Positions 17,657-26,675 are shown, counted from the first letter of the stretch. The stretch is DNA of 64,000 bases from Pseudomonas sp. RIT-PI-q (GCF_001297125.1 NZ_LHPC01000053.1:1-64000), one strand, 5' to 3'. Notes: generated by a model not told the origin, from the sequence alone. Program-made: numbers and translations.

Positions 17657-17750
17657 CCTGTGGGAGCGGGCTTGCCCGCGATAGCGGTGTGTCAAATTAC
17701 ATGTGTGTCCACTGACACTACGCTATCGCGGGCAAGCCCGCTCCCACAGG
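17657..17750. repeat. REPIN with perfect 30-bp arms
   Basis: CCTGTGGGAGCGGGCTTGCC.. at 17657-17686 and its exact reverse complement at 17721-17750, with a 34-base spacer. It sits between paaY and paaX, which are read in the same direction. Confidence 0.9.
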
Positions 17751-17759
17751 GTGTTGTGT

Positions 17760-18356
17760 TTATAGAGAACTGCCTTTGGGGCGCAAGCCGCTGTCGCTGA
17801 TGCGCGGGCGGTCCGCTTCCGGTTCGCTCAGGGGTTGGCAAACCTGCATCTGTTCAAGGCAACGCTTGGCCAGTTGCTGGTATTCGCGGGTGCCGGCCTG
17901 CTTCCACGCCACTTCTTCATCGCTGAGCGTGCGCTTGACGCTGGCCGGGGCGCCCATGACCAGCGACTGCTGCGGGCATTCGAAGCCGGCTTTGACGAAG
18001 GCCGCCGCCGAGACGAATGAACGCGGGCCAATGCACGCGTTATCCATCACCACGGCATTCATGCCCACCAGCGCATCGGCGCCGATCCGGCAGCCGTGCA
18101 GCACCGCGCCATGGCCGATATGGCCGTTGCGCTCGACCACGGTGTCGCTGTCCGGGAAACCGTGCATCACGCAGGTGTCCTGCAGATTGGCGCCCTCCTC
18201 CAGCACGATCCGGCCAAAGTCCCCGCGCAAACTCGCCAGCGGCCCGACGTAGCAATGGGGACCGATGATCACATCGCCAATCAGCACGGCGGACGGATGC
18301 ACGTAAGCAGTGGGATCAACCACCGGGGTCAAGCCATCAAGGCTGTAGCAGGTCAT
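17760..18356 (-). CDS. paaY: PaaY, hexapeptide-repeat thioesterase of phenylacetate catabolism
   Basis: A 198-residue left-handed beta-helix protein of the gamma-carbonic-anhydrase fold. Hexapeptide repeats run from about residue 12 to 150 (VHPSAVLIGDVIIGPHCYVG), with metal-binding histidines in VMHGFPD and GHIGHGAVLHG, then a charged C-terminal helix and tail. PaaY hydrolyses CoA thioesters that stall the paa pathway. ATG at 18356 with AAGGA seven bases upstream is preferred to the longer frame starting at 18395. It is divergent from paaF across a 371-bp regulatory region. Confidence 0.9.
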   Translation of the reverse strand: MTCYSLDGLTPVVDPTAYVHPSAVLIGDVIIGPHCYVGPLASLRGDFGRIVLEEGANLQDTCVMHGFPDSDTVVERNGHIGHGAVLHGCRIGADALVGMNAVVMDNACIGPRSFVSAAAFVKAGFECPQQSLVMGAPASVKRTLSDEEVAWKQAGTREYQQLAKRCLEQMQVCQPLSEPEADRPRISDSGLRPKGSSL

Positions 18357-18727
18357 GGGACGTTCCTTTAGGCGCAGTGCCGGGTGTATTCGCAAAGCGA
18401 TGCCGATGCAGGCACATTTTGTATCACATCGCTTTTATAATCACAAAGACAAAAAACCGTATCGCTTAATTCTACGCTTTCGAGATCGCTTCTCGACGGT
18501 GCTTCATTCGCCATCTAAACCAATAAAATCAGGATAAATCCGGCAAAAACCGCCTTCATAAAACCAACCACCCAAAACAAACCGATGACCAATAAGACAC
18601 ATTAATTCTGTTTTGCTATTGTATTTACGTATCGCGTTGTAGGTATACTCAGACAAAACCGGCCCACCTGGCCGATCCAATAATCAGCCGGCACCCCAGC
18701 CGAGCGTGCACCGTGAGGGCAACCGCC
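18357..18727. promoter_or_regulatory. Divergent paaY/paaF control region with AAGCGAT-type motifs
   Basis: This AT-rich gap holds AAGCGATG (18395-18402) facing CATCGCTT (18427-18434), then CGTATCGCTT (18458-18467), and an ACGTATCGCG stretch at about 18627-18636. The same octamer/decamer forms the arms of the inverted repeat upstream of paaA. They are candidate PaaX sites by inference from position; no promoter was assigned. Confidence 0.5.
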
Positions 18728-19501
18728 ATGCCTCTAACCCTTGCTGTCGAGTTTCTCGAGCCGGGCGTTCGCCTGATTACCCTGCAGCGCCCGCAAGCAC
18801 TGAATGCCCTGACCACCGAATTGCTCGGCGAACTGGCGGACGAACTGACCGCTGCGCAAGCCGATCCCGATACCCGCGTCGTGGTCCTGACCGGCAGCCG
18901 CAAAGCCTTCGCGGCCGGTGCCGATATCAAGGAAATGGCCGAACGCAACCTGGTCGGCATCCTCGATGACCCGCGCCAGGCGTCATGGCAGACCCTCACC
19001 CGTTTCAACAAACCGCTGATTGCCGCCGTCAATGGCTTTGCCCTCGGTGGTGGCTGCGAGTTGGCGATGCACGCCGACATCATCATTGCCGGTGAAGACG
19101 CGCGCTTCGGTCAGCCGGAAATCAACCTCGGGATCATGCCCGGCGCCGGTGGCACCCAACGCCTGCTGCGTGCCGTCGGCAAATCCATGGCCATGCAAAT
19201 GGTCCTGACCGGCGAGCCGATTGACGCTCGCCAAGCCCAACGCGCCGGGCTGGTCAGTGAAGTGACTCAGCCGGAATTCACCGTCGAACGTGCTTTGCAG
19301 ATTGCTCGCGCCATTGCCGGCAAGGCGCCGCTGGCCGTGCGTCTGGCCAAGGAAGCACTGCTCAAGGCGATGGACACCGACCTCGCCAGTGGCCTGCGCT
19401 TCGAACGCCATGCCTTCACGGTACTGGCCGGCACCCGCGACCGTGACGAAGGCATTCGGGCCTTTCAGGAAAAGCGCACGCCTACGTTTACCGGCGAATA
19501 A
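18728..19501 (+). CDS. paaF: 2,3-Dehydroadipyl-CoA hydratase
   Basis: A 257-residue enoyl-CoA hydratase/isomerase (crotonase) family enzyme. It hydrates 2,3-didehydroadipyl-CoA in the lower phenylacetate pathway. It shows the CoA-binding AAGADIKEM and the oxyanion-hole region NGFALGGGCELAMHADI. Both catalytic glutamates of hydratases are present in GGGCELAMHADI and FGQPEINLGIMPGAGGTQRL. ATG at 18728 with AGGG eight bases upstream is preferred over the GTG at 18713. It is the first gene of paaFGHIJK. Confidence 0.9.
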   Translation: MPLTLAVEFLEPGVRLITLQRPQALNALTTELLGELADELTAAQADPDTRVVVLTGSRKAFAAGADIKEMAERNLVGILDDPRQASWQTLTRFNKPLIAAVNGFALGGGCELAMHADIIIAGEDARFGQPEINLGIMPGAGGTQRLLRAVGKSMAMQMVLTGEPIDARQAQRAGLVSEVTQPEFTVERALQIARAIAGKAPLAVRLAKEALLKAMDTDLASGLRFERHAFTVLAGTRDRDEGIRAFQEKRTPTFTGE

Positions 19502-19545
19502 CTGCCGAAACGCCAACGAATTCGAACGACCTCTCAGAGAGCGCC

Positions 19546-20343
19546 ATGACCATGAACTTCGAACACATCCTGTTTTCCATCGAGGCCGGCGTCGCCCTGC
19601 TCAGCCTCAATCGTCCGGACCAACTCAACAGCTTCAACGCGCAGATGCATGGCGAAGTGAAGGAAGCGTTGAAACAGGTTCGGCAAAACCCGGACGTGCG
19701 CGTCCTGCTGCTGACCGGTGAAGGCCGCGGCTTCTGCGCCGGGCAAGACCTCAGCGACCGCAATGTCGCACCCGGTAGCGCCGTGCCGGATCTGGGCGAA
19801 TCGATCGAGAAGTTCTACAACCCGCTGATCCGCCAATTGCGCGACCTGCCACTGCCGGTGATCTGCGCAGTCAACGGCGTGGCCGCCGGGGCCGGCGCCA
19901 ACATTCCGCTGGCCTGCGATTTGGTGCTGGCGGCGCGCTCGGCAAGTTTCATTCAGGCCTTCTGCAAAATCGGCCTGATCCCCGACTCCGGAGGCACCTG
20001 GACCTTGCCGCGCCTGGTTGGCATGGCCCGCGCCAAGGCGCTGGCCTTGCTCGGTAATCGCTTGAGTGCCGAGCAAGCCGAGCAATGGGGGTTGATCTAC
20101 CGTTGCGTGGACGACGCTGAACTGCGCAATGAAGCCTTGACGCTGGCTCGCCATTTGGCCACGCAACCGACTTACGGCCTGGCACTGATCAAGCGCAGCC
20201 TCAACGCCAGCCTGAGCAACACGTTCGACGAGCAGCTGGAGCTGGAAAAAGACCTGCAACGTCTGGCCGGGCGCAGCGAGGATTACCGCGAAGGCGTCAG
20301 CGCTTTCATGGAAAAACGCAGCCCAAGTTTCAAGGGGCGCTGA
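19546..20343 (+). CDS. paaG: Ring-1,2-epoxyphenylacetyl-CoA isomerase
   Basis: A 265-residue crotonase-family isomerase that turns the phenylacetyl-CoA epoxide into the oxepin and also shifts the double bond of a later intermediate. GFCAGQDLSDR forms the CoA pocket, NGVAAGAGANIPLACDLV the oxyanion hole, and IGLIPDSGGTWTLPRL carries the PaaG-type aspartate where hydratases have glutamate. It starts 44 bp after paaF and ends 3 bp before paaH. Confidence 0.92.
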   Translation: MTMNFEHILFSIEAGVALLSLNRPDQLNSFNAQMHGEVKEALKQVRQNPDVRVLLLTGEGRGFCAGQDLSDRNVAPGSAVPDLGESIEKFYNPLIRQLRDLPLPVICAVNGVAAGAGANIPLACDLVLAARSASFIQAFCKIGLIPDSGGTWTLPRLVGMARAKALALLGNRLSAEQAEQWGLIYRCVDDAELRNEALTLARHLATQPTYGLALIKRSLNASLSNTFDEQLELEKDLQRLAGRSEDYREGVSAFMEKRSPSFKGR

Positions 20344-20346
20344 GCC

Positions 20347-21870
20347 ATGACTGCACTGAACACCCACGCACGCATCGCGGTGATCGGCGCCGGTGCCATG
20401 GGCGCCGGCATTGCGCAGGTCGCCGCACAGGCCGGCCATCCGGTGCTGTTGCTGGACAATCGCCCCGGCGCTGCGGCGCAGGCCATCGATGGCATTGACC
20501 GGCAACTGGGTAAACGCGTTGAAAACGGCAAGCTTTCCGCCGAAGCACGCACTGCAACCATCGCCCGCCTCCAGGCTGTGGAAGCCATCGAAGCCCTGGC
20601 CGATTGCGAGCTGATCATTGAAGCCATCGTCGAAAACCTCGAGGTCAAACGCGCCCTCTTCCGTCAGTTGGAAAGCATCTGCGGTGAACGCTGCATTCTC
20701 GCCAGCAACACCTCGTCGCTGTCGATTACCAGCATCGCCGCGCAACTGGATCATCCGCAACGCTTGCTTGGCCTGCACTTCTTCAACCCGGCGCCGGTCA
20801 TGGCGCTGGTGGAAATCGTCTCGGGCCTGGCCAGCGATCCAGCGTTGGCCGAGTGCCTGTATGACACCGCCAAGGCCTGGGGTAAAAAACCGGTGCACAC
20901 CCGCTCCACGCCGGGCTTCATCGTCAACCGCGTGGCCCGGCCGTTCTACGCCGAGAGCCTGCGCCTGCTGCAAGAAGGCGCCGCCGATTGCCCGACGCTG
21001 GATGCGCTGATGCGCGATGCCGGCGGATTTGCCATGGGCGCTTTCGAGCTGACCGATCTGATCGGCCATGACGTCAACTATGCGGTGACCTGTTCAGTGT
21101 TCGACGCCTATTACGGCGACACCCGTTTCCTGCCGTCGTTGATTCAGAAAGAGTTGGTCGACGCCGGGCGGCTGGGACGCAAAAGCGGTCAGGGCTTCTA
21201 TAGCTATGCCAACGGCATCGAGCGTGCGCAACCAACATCTATCAGCAGCGAACGGTCCGTTGAAACCTGCGTCGTGGAAGGCGATCTGGGCATCGCCCAA
21301 AACCTGATTCCACGCTTGCGCGAGCATGGCGTCGAAATCATCCAGCGCGATGGCCAAGGCTTGCTGCGGGTCGGCGACGCGGTGCTGGCGTTGAGCGACG
21401 GGCGCATGGCCAGTCAACGGGCCAATGAGGACGGCCTGCGCAATCTGATCCTGCTCGACCTGGCATTCGACTACGCCAAGGCCAGCCGCATCGCCATCAG
21501 CTGCTCGGCGGGCATCGATCCAGCCGCTCTCGAACAAGGCGTCGCCCTGCTGCAACGTGCCGGATTCAAGGTAAGCCTGCTCAGTGACAGCCCGGCCCTC
21601 GCCGTGTTGCGCACCGTCGCCATGCTCGCCAATGAAGCCGCCGACGCCCTGCTGCAAGGCGTTGCCTCGGCCGCCGACATCGATCTGGCGATGCGCGCCG
21701 GGGTCAATTACCCCCAAGGCCCGCTGGCCTGGGCCGATGCCATCGGGCTGTCGCAGATCCTCACCGTGCTGGAAAACCTGCAAGCCGGCTACGGCGAAGA
21801 ACGCTATCGGCCGTCGCTGCTGTTGCGCCGTCGGGTCGCTGAAGGAAGGACATTCCATGACAAACCATGA
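20347..21870 (+). CDS. paaH: 3-Hydroxyadipyl-CoA dehydrogenase
   Basis: A 507-residue NAD-dependent 3-hydroxyacyl-CoA dehydrogenase. Rossmann motif VIGAGAMGAGIAQVAAQAG at residues 13-31, catalytic histidine in LHFFNPAPVM, and the C-terminal dehydrogenase domain duplicated (PGFIVNRVARPFYAE, then a second copy after residue 380 with MRAGVNYPQGPLAWAD). That duplication is usual for PaaH. It oxidises 3-hydroxyadipyl-CoA to 3-oxoadipyl-CoA. Its last 14 bases overlap paaI, so the two are translationally coupled. Confidence 0.92.
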   Translation: MTALNTHARIAVIGAGAMGAGIAQVAAQAGHPVLLLDNRPGAAAQAIDGIDRQLGKRVENGKLSAEARTATIARLQAVEAIEALADCELIIEAIVENLEVKRALFRQLESICGERCILASNTSSLSITSIAAQLDHPQRLLGLHFFNPAPVMALVEIVSGLASDPALAECLYDTAKAWGKKPVHTRSTPGFIVNRVARPFYAESLRLLQEGAADCPTLDALMRDAGGFAMGAFELTDLIGHDVNYAVTCSVFDAYYGDTRFLPSLIQKELVDAGRLGRKSGQGFYSYANGIERAQPTSISSERSVETCVVEGDLGIAQNLIPRLREHGVEIIQRDGQGLLRVGDAVLALSDGRMASQRANEDGLRNLILLDLAFDYAKASRIAISCSAGIDPAALEQGVALLQRAGFKVSLLSDSPALAVLRTVAMLANEAADALLQGVASAADIDLAMRAGVNYPQGPLAWADAIGLSQILTVLENLQAGYGEERYRPSLLLRRRVAEGRTFHDKP

Positions 21871-22306
21871 AGCAATGAATCTGGCCAGCACCTGCGCGCA
21901 AGCAATGTTCAAGCGCGATGCCGCCAGCCAGGCCATGGGCATGCGCCTGCTCTCGGCCGCACCCGGCTGTGCCCGCGTGGGCATGAACGTGCGCGCCGAG
22001 ATGATTCAGGGCCACGGCACGTGCCACGGCGGCTACCTGTTTGCGCTGGCCGATTCGGCGTTTGCCTTTGCCTGCAACAGCTACAACGAGGCCACGGTGG
22101 CCATCGGTTGCAGCATCGACTACATCGCCCCGGCGCGCCTGGGCGACACCTTGACCGCCGATTGCACCGAGCAAAGCCGTTCAGGTCGCACCGGTAACTA
22201 CGACGTACGCATTGAAAACCAACAGGGCCAGCTGATCGCCCTGTTCCATGGCAAATCCTACAAAGTGCGCGGCGCTGTGCTGACGCAGGAGAACCCGAAT
22301 GAATGA
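21857..22306 (+). CDS. paaI: Hydroxyphenylacetyl-CoA thioesterase PaaI
   Basis: A 149-residue hotdog-fold thioesterase that salvages CoA from dead-end thioesters of the pathway. The family motif HGTCHGGYLFALADSAFA contains the catalytic aspartate. ATG at 21857 has AAGGA at good distance and overlaps the end of paaH; the longer frame is a shadow of paaH. The end overlaps paaJ by 8 bases. Confidence 0.92.
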   Translation: MTNHEAMNLASTCAQAMFKRDAASQAMGMRLLSAAPGCARVGMNVRAEMIQGHGTCHGGYLFALADSAFAFACNSYNEATVAIGCSIDYIAPARLGDTLTADCTEQSRSGRTGNYDVRIENQQGQLIALFHGKSYKVRGAVLTQENPNE

Positions 22307-23510
22307 CGCCTTGATCATCGATGCGGTGCGGACCCCGATCGGCCGCTACGCCGGAGCCTTGAGCAGCGTGCGCGCCGACGACCTCGGCGCGGTGCCGCTG
22401 CGCGAACTGCTGCGCCGTCACCCGCAAGTCGACTGGAATGCCGTGGACGACGTGAGCTACGGCGGCGCCGACCAGGCCGGCGAAGACAACCGCAACGTCG
22501 CACGCATGTCGGCGCTGTTGGCCGGGTTGCCGGTCAGCGTGCCCGGCCCCACGCTCAACCGTTTGTGCGGTTCCGGGCTGGATGCGATCGGCACGGCGGC
22601 GCGGGCGATTCGCTGCGGCGAGGCCGGGCTGATGCTGGTCGGCGGCGTCGAATCGATGTCCCGCGCGCCACTGGTGATGGGCAAGGCCGAGCAAGCGTTT
22701 TCCCGCGACGCGCAGCTCTACGACACCACCATCGGCTGGCGTTTCGTCAATCCGCTGATGAAAAAAGCCTACGGCATCGACTCGATGCCGGAGACCGCCG
22801 AGAACGTCGCCGAGCAGTTCAACATCTCCCGCGCCGACCAGGACGCCTTCGCCCTGCGCAGCCAGCAGCGCGCCGGTGCAGCCCAGGCCAGTGGACGGTT
22901 TGCCAGGGAAATCGTCGCGGTGGAAATTCCCCAGCGCAAAGGCCCGGCCAAAGTCGTCGAGCACGCCGGGCCCCCGCGCGGCGACACCACGCGGGAACAC
23001 CGGCAGAAGCTCGGCACGCCGTTCCGCGAAGGCGGCAGCATTACCGCCGGCAATGCGTCCGGGGTCAATGACGGCGCTTGCGCGCTGTTGCTGGCCAGCC
23101 CGGAAGTCGCCAAACGCTATGGCCTGAAGGCCCGTGGCCGGGTCGTCGCCATGGCGACCGCAGGCGTCGAACCACGGATCATGGGCATCGGCCCGGTGCC
23201 GGCGACGCGCAAGGTGCTGGAACTGGCCAACCTGAGCCTGGCCGACATGGACGTGATCGAACTCAACGAAGCCTTTGCCGCACAAGGCCTGGCGGTGTTG
23301 CGCGAGCTGGGCCTGAGCGACACCGATGCGCGGGTCAACCCCAACGGCGGCGCGATTGCCCTCGGCCATCCGCTGGGCATGAGCGGCGCACGCCTGGTGA
23401 CCACCGCCCTGCATGAACTGGAAGAACGTCAGGGCCGCTACGCCTTGTGCACCATGTGCATCGGCGTCGGCCAGGGCATCGCGCTGATCATTGAGCGCCT
23501 TTGCGACTAA
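22299..23510 (+). CDS. paaJ: 3-Oxoadipyl-CoA thiolase
   Basis: A 403-residue thiolase that cleaves 3-oxoadipyl-CoA (and the 5,6-dehydro form) to acetyl-CoA and succinyl-CoA. Catalytic cysteine in LNRLCGSGLDAIG, histidine in GGAIALGHPLGMSGAR and the second cysteine in CTMCIGVGQG. It is very like PcaF of the beta-ketoadipate pathway, which does the same reaction; the overlap with paaI and position before paaK settle the name. Confidence 0.92.
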   Translation: MNDALIIDAVRTPIGRYAGALSSVRADDLGAVPLRELLRRHPQVDWNAVDDVSYGGADQAGEDNRNVARMSALLAGLPVSVPGPTLNRLCGSGLDAIGTAARAIRCGEAGLMLVGGVESMSRAPLVMGKAEQAFSRDAQLYDTTIGWRFVNPLMKKAYGIDSMPETAENVAEQFNISRADQDAFALRSQQRAGAAQASGRFAREIVAVEIPQRKGPAKVVEHAGPPRGDTTREHRQKLGTPFREGGSITAGNASGVNDGACALLLASPEVAKRYGLKARGRVVAMATAGVEPRIMGIGPVPATRKVLELANLSLADMDVIELNEAFAAQGLAVLRELGLSDTDARVNPNGGAIALGHPLGMSGARLVTTALHELEERQGRYALCTMCIGVGQGIALIIERLCD

Positions 23511-23561
23511 AGAACCGCGATTCCCGAGGAGCCGAGAGGTATCCTTGGGGCATGCACTCAA

Positions 23562-23581
23562 AGCCCTTGTGCAAAAGGGCT
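23562..23581. other. Stem-loop between paaJ and paaK
   Basis: AGCCCTT (23562-23568) pairs with AAGGGCT (23575-23581) across six bases. No T run follows, so it is more likely an mRNA-stability or partial-attenuation hairpin than a terminator. paaK begins 28 bp later. Confidence 0.35.
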
Positions 23582-23609
23582 GGAACACAAAAATAATTCG
23601 AGTGAAGTT

Positions 23610-24935
23610 ATGAACATGCCAATTGCCAACGCCGTGCTTGACCCCGTGCTGGACCCGATGGAAACCGCCAGCATCGACGAACTCCGTCAGCACCAGCTGG
23701 AACGCCTGCGCTGGAGCCTGAATCACGCCTACAACAACGTGCCGCTGTACCGTCAACGCTTCGATGCGCTGGGCGTGCACCCGGATGACATCAAGTGCCT
23801 GGAAGATCTGGCGAAGTTTCCCTTCACCACCAAGTCCGACCTGCGCGACAACTACCCCTACGGCATGTTTGCCGTGCCGATGCACGACGTGGTGCGCCTG
23901 CACGCGTCCAGCGGCACCACCGGCAAACCGACCGTCGTCGGCTATACCCAAAATGACATCGACACCTGGGCCAACGTGGTCGCGCGTTCGATCCGCGCGG
24001 CGGGTGGCCGGCGTGGCGACAAAGTGCATATTTCCTATGGCTACGGCCTGTTCACCGGTGGTCTCGGCGCGCATTACGGTGCCGAACGCCTAGGTTGCAC
24101 GGTGATTCCGATGTCTGGCGGGCAGACTGAAAAACAGGTGCAACTGATCCGGGATTTCCAGCCGGACATCATCATGGTCACGCCGTCGTACATGCTCAAC
24201 ATCGCCGATGAAATCGAGCGTCAGGGCATCGATCCACACAAACTGGCCCTGCGTTTGGGCATCTTTGGCGCCGAGCCGTGGACCGCCGAACTGCGCAGCG
24301 CCATCGAGAACCGTTTGGGCATTACTGCGCTGGACATCTATGGCCTCTCGGAAATCATGGGGCCGGGTGTCGCCATGGAATGCGCGGAAAGCAAGGACGG
24401 GCCGACGATCTGGGAGGACCACTTCTATCCGGAAATCATTGATCCGGTTACCGGTGAAGTGTTGCCGGATGGGCAGATGGGTGAGTTGGTGTTTACCTCA
24501 CTGAGTAAAGAAGCGTTGCCGATGATTCGCTATCGGACTCGCGACCTGACGCGTTTACTGCCGGGGACTGCGCGGCCGATGCGGCGGATCGACAAGATCA
24601 CCGGGCGTAGCGATGACATGCTGATCATTCGCGGGGTCAATGTGTTTCCGACGCAGATTGAGGAGCAGGTGCTGAAAATCAAACAACTTTCAGAGTGTTA
24701 TGAGATTCATCTGTATCGCAATGGCAACCTGGACAGTGTGGATGTGCATGTGGAGCTCAAGGCTGAGCATCAGCACCTGGGGGATGATCAGCAGAAGGCG
24801 GTTTGTGCCGAGTTGAGTCGGCATATCAAGACGTATATCGGGATCAGTTCGCGGATTGTTTTGCAACCAGTGCATTCGATCAAGCGCTCTGAGGGCAAGG
24901 CTTGCCACGTGATGGACAAGCGCCCGAAAGCATGA
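23610..24935 (+). CDS. paaK: Phenylacetate-CoA ligase
   Basis: A 441-residue AMP-forming ligase that makes phenylacetyl-CoA, the true inducer and first CoA intermediate. Adenylate-forming motifs: HASSGTTGKPTVVGYT near residue 95, DIYGLSEIMGPG, and RTRDLT, with the C-terminal lid ending in KRSEGKACHVMDKR, which carries the catalytic lysine region. Length is normal for PaaK. It ends the paaFGHIJK unit and a strong terminator follows. Confidence 0.94.
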   Translation: MNMPIANAVLDPVLDPMETASIDELRQHQLERLRWSLNHAYNNVPLYRQRFDALGVHPDDIKCLEDLAKFPFTTKSDLRDNYPYGMFAVPMHDVVRLHASSGTTGKPTVVGYTQNDIDTWANVVARSIRAAGGRRGDKVHISYGYGLFTGGLGAHYGAERLGCTVIPMSGGQTEKQVQLIRDFQPDIIMVTPSYMLNIADEIERQGIDPHKLALRLGIFGAEPWTAELRSAIENRLGITALDIYGLSEIMGPGVAMECAESKDGPTIWEDHFYPEIIDPVTGEVLPDGQMGELVFTSLSKEALPMIRYRTRDLTRLLPGTARPMRRIDKITGRSDDMLIIRGVNVFPTQIEEQVLKIKQLSECYEIHLYRNGNLDSVDVHVELKAEHQHLGDDQQKAVCAELSRHIKTYIGISSRIVLQPVHSIKRSEGKACHVMDKRPKA

Positions 24936-24952
24936 CTGCTGCACCCCTTACG

Positions 24953-24979
24953 GCCCCGCTTCGGCGGGGCTTTTTTTTT
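24953..24979 (+). terminator. Rho-independent terminator after paaK
   Basis: GCCCCGC, TTCG tetraloop, GCGGGGC, then nine T residues. It ends the paaFGHIJK transcript and separates it from paaABCDE. Confidence 0.95.
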
Positions 24980-25003
24980 GGATTTTTACTGGATTTTGAA
25001 CCC

Positions 25004-25366
25004 ACCCCTGTAGGAGCTGGCTTGCCAGCGAAGACGCCCTGACAGCCAACCAAGCCCTCACAGGTATGACCCATTCAATTGTGGGAGCGAGCCTGCTCGC
25101 GAAGGTCATCAACGATGACGCGTTTCATCGGGATAAATGCGGCGCATTTGAGTGCTTCGCTGGCAAGCCAGCTCCTACAGGGGGTGGGTGGATTCAGATG
25201 TCGCGGTCGCTGGATAGCCGAAGACAACGCCACACCAGAGTTTGGATATCGGCCGGCTTGGCGTGCCCTCTGTAGGAGCTGGCTTGCCAGCGAAGGCGTC
25301 CTCAACCCAGAGAAATGCATTGCCTGACACGACCCTTTCGCTGGCAAGCCAGCTCCTACAGGGGTG
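25004..25366. repeat. Cluster of five REP sequences
   Basis: TGTAGGAGCTGGCTTGCCAGCGA-type REPs start at about 25004 and 25270; their inverted partners end at about 25185 and 25366; a different type (TGTGGGAGCGAGCCTGCTCG) starts at about 25078. Together they fill most of the 618-bp gap between paaK and paaA. The remainder is the paaA promoter region. Confidence 0.9.
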
Positions 25367-25444
25367 GTGTTTCAAATGTTTTGATTTTGCGGTTGCTTTG
25401 CTTGGGTTTCAGATCTGCCGCACCCAAAGCTCCCGCTCATCCAA

Positions 25445-25506
25445 AAGCGATACAAAAACACATACGACACGATATTTTATGTTTGATATTAGTTTCTGTA
25501 TCGCTT
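25445..25506. promoter_or_regulatory. Inverted AAGCGATACA repeat upstream of paaA (candidate PaaX operator)
   Basis: Left arm 25445-25459 (AAGCGATACAAAAAC) and right arm 25492-25506 (GTTTCTGTATCGCTT) are reverse complements with one mismatch in 15. The arm centres are 47 bp apart, with an AT-rich stretch between that may hold the promoter. It ends 47 bp before the paaA start codon. Assignment to PaaX is inference from position and from the shared motif near paaF. Confidence 0.6.
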
Positions 25507-25553
25507 ATAAAGTTCTCCATGCCCTCGACAAGATTCAAGGCGGGAGACCCCCC

Positions 25554-26543
25554 ATGTACGCACAGCTCGTAGAAACAGGCGTAAAGCGCATCAAAGACCT
25601 CTCGGAGATGTCCGACCAGGAACGCGCCTTCCAGGAAAAAATCGATTCAGAAATCAAGATCGAAGCCAAAAACTGGATGCCTGATGCCTATCGCCAAACC
25701 CTGATCCGGCAGATCTCCCAGCATGCCCACTCGGAAATCGTCGGCATGCTGCCCGAAGGCAACTGGGTCACCCGCGCGCCGTCGCTCAAACGCAAACTGC
25801 AATTGATGGCCAAGATTCAGGACGAAGCCGGCCACGGCCTGTACCTGTACAGCGCCATGGAAACCCTCGGTGCCGACCGCGATGAAGAAATCGCCAAGCT
25901 GCACAGCGGCAAGGCCAAGTACTCGAGCATCTTCAATTACCCGACGCTGAACTGGGCCGACATGGGCGCGGTGGGCTGGCTGGTGGATGGTGCGGCGATC
26001 GTCAACCAGGTGGTGTTGCAGCGCACGTCTTATGGCCCCTATTCCCGGGCCATGGTGCGGATCTGCAAGGAAGAAAGTTTCCACCAGCGCCAGGGCTACG
26101 AAATTCTCCTGACCATGATGCGCCACGGTAATCAGGCGCAAAAAGACATGGTCCAGGACGCGATCAACCGCCTGTGGTGGCCGTCGCTGATGATGTTCGG
26201 CCCGAGCGATGAACACTCGCCGAACAGCGCCCAATCCATGGCCTGGAAAATCAAGCGCCAGAGCAACGACGAACTGCGCCAGCGCTTCATCGACCAGACC
26301 ATCCCGCAACTGGAATTGCTGGGCTGCACCTGCCCCGATCCGGAATTGAAGTGGAATGCCGAGCGCGGCCACTACGACTTCGGCGAAATCCAGTGGAGCG
26401 AATTCTACGAAGTGCTCAAGGGCAACGGTCCGTGCAACCAGGAACGTGTGGCCACCCGCCGCAAAGCCATTGAAGACGGTGCCTGGGTCCGCGAAGCCGC
26501 GGTCGCCCACGCGCGTAAAAAACAGAACAAGAACGCCGCCTGA
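25554..26543 (+). CDS. paaA: Phenylacetyl-CoA 1,2-epoxidase catalytic subunit
   Basis: A 329-residue ferritin-like di-iron monooxygenase subunit that epoxidises the ring of phenylacetyl-CoA. Iron-ligand motifs are visible in QDEAGHGLYLY and CKEESFHQRQGYE. The ATG at 25554 is preceded by GGGAG; the longer frame upstream is shadow. It is the first gene of paaABCDE, under the inverted-repeat operator, and is followed by an unusual 132-bp gap holding a REPIN before paaB. Confidence 0.94.
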   Translation: MYAQLVETGVKRIKDLSEMSDQERAFQEKIDSEIKIEAKNWMPDAYRQTLIRQISQHAHSEIVGMLPEGNWVTRAPSLKRKLQLMAKIQDEAGHGLYLYSAMETLGADRDEEIAKLHSGKAKYSSIFNYPTLNWADMGAVGWLVDGAAIVNQVVLQRTSYGPYSRAMVRICKEESFHQRQGYEILLTMMRHGNQAQKDMVQDAINRLWWPSLMMFGPSDEHSPNSAQSMAWKIKRQSNDELRQRFIDQTIPQLELLGCTCPDPELKWNAERGHYDFGEIQWSEFYEVLKGNGPCNQERVATRRKAIEDGAWVREAAVAHARKKQNKNAA

Positions 26544-26559
26544 TCGGCCCAACAAAATC

Positions 26560-26648
26560 GTAGGAGCTGCCGAAGGCTGCGATCTTTTGATCCTGATCTT
26601 CAGCGATTTCAACGCCGCCAAAAGATCGCAGCCTGCGGCAGCTCCTAC
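26560..26648. repeat. REPIN inside the paaA-paaB junction
   Basis: GTAGGAGCTGCCGAAGGCTG.. (26560-26588) pairs with 26620-26648, 28 of 29 bases matching. It lies between two genes that encode subunits of one enzyme, so a strong hairpin here could change the PaaA:PaaB ratio. Confidence 0.9.
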
Positions 26649-26675
26649 AAAAGCAAACAATGTGGAGTGAACGTC

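Noticed and set aside
20347..21069. Minus-strand 511-residue frame over paaG/paaH
   Set aside because: Shadow frame in high-GC DNA; paaG and paaH are certain on the other strand.
25004..25366. CRISPR-like spacing of repeats
   Set aside because: The repeats are REPs in alternating orientation with irregular gaps and no cas genes.
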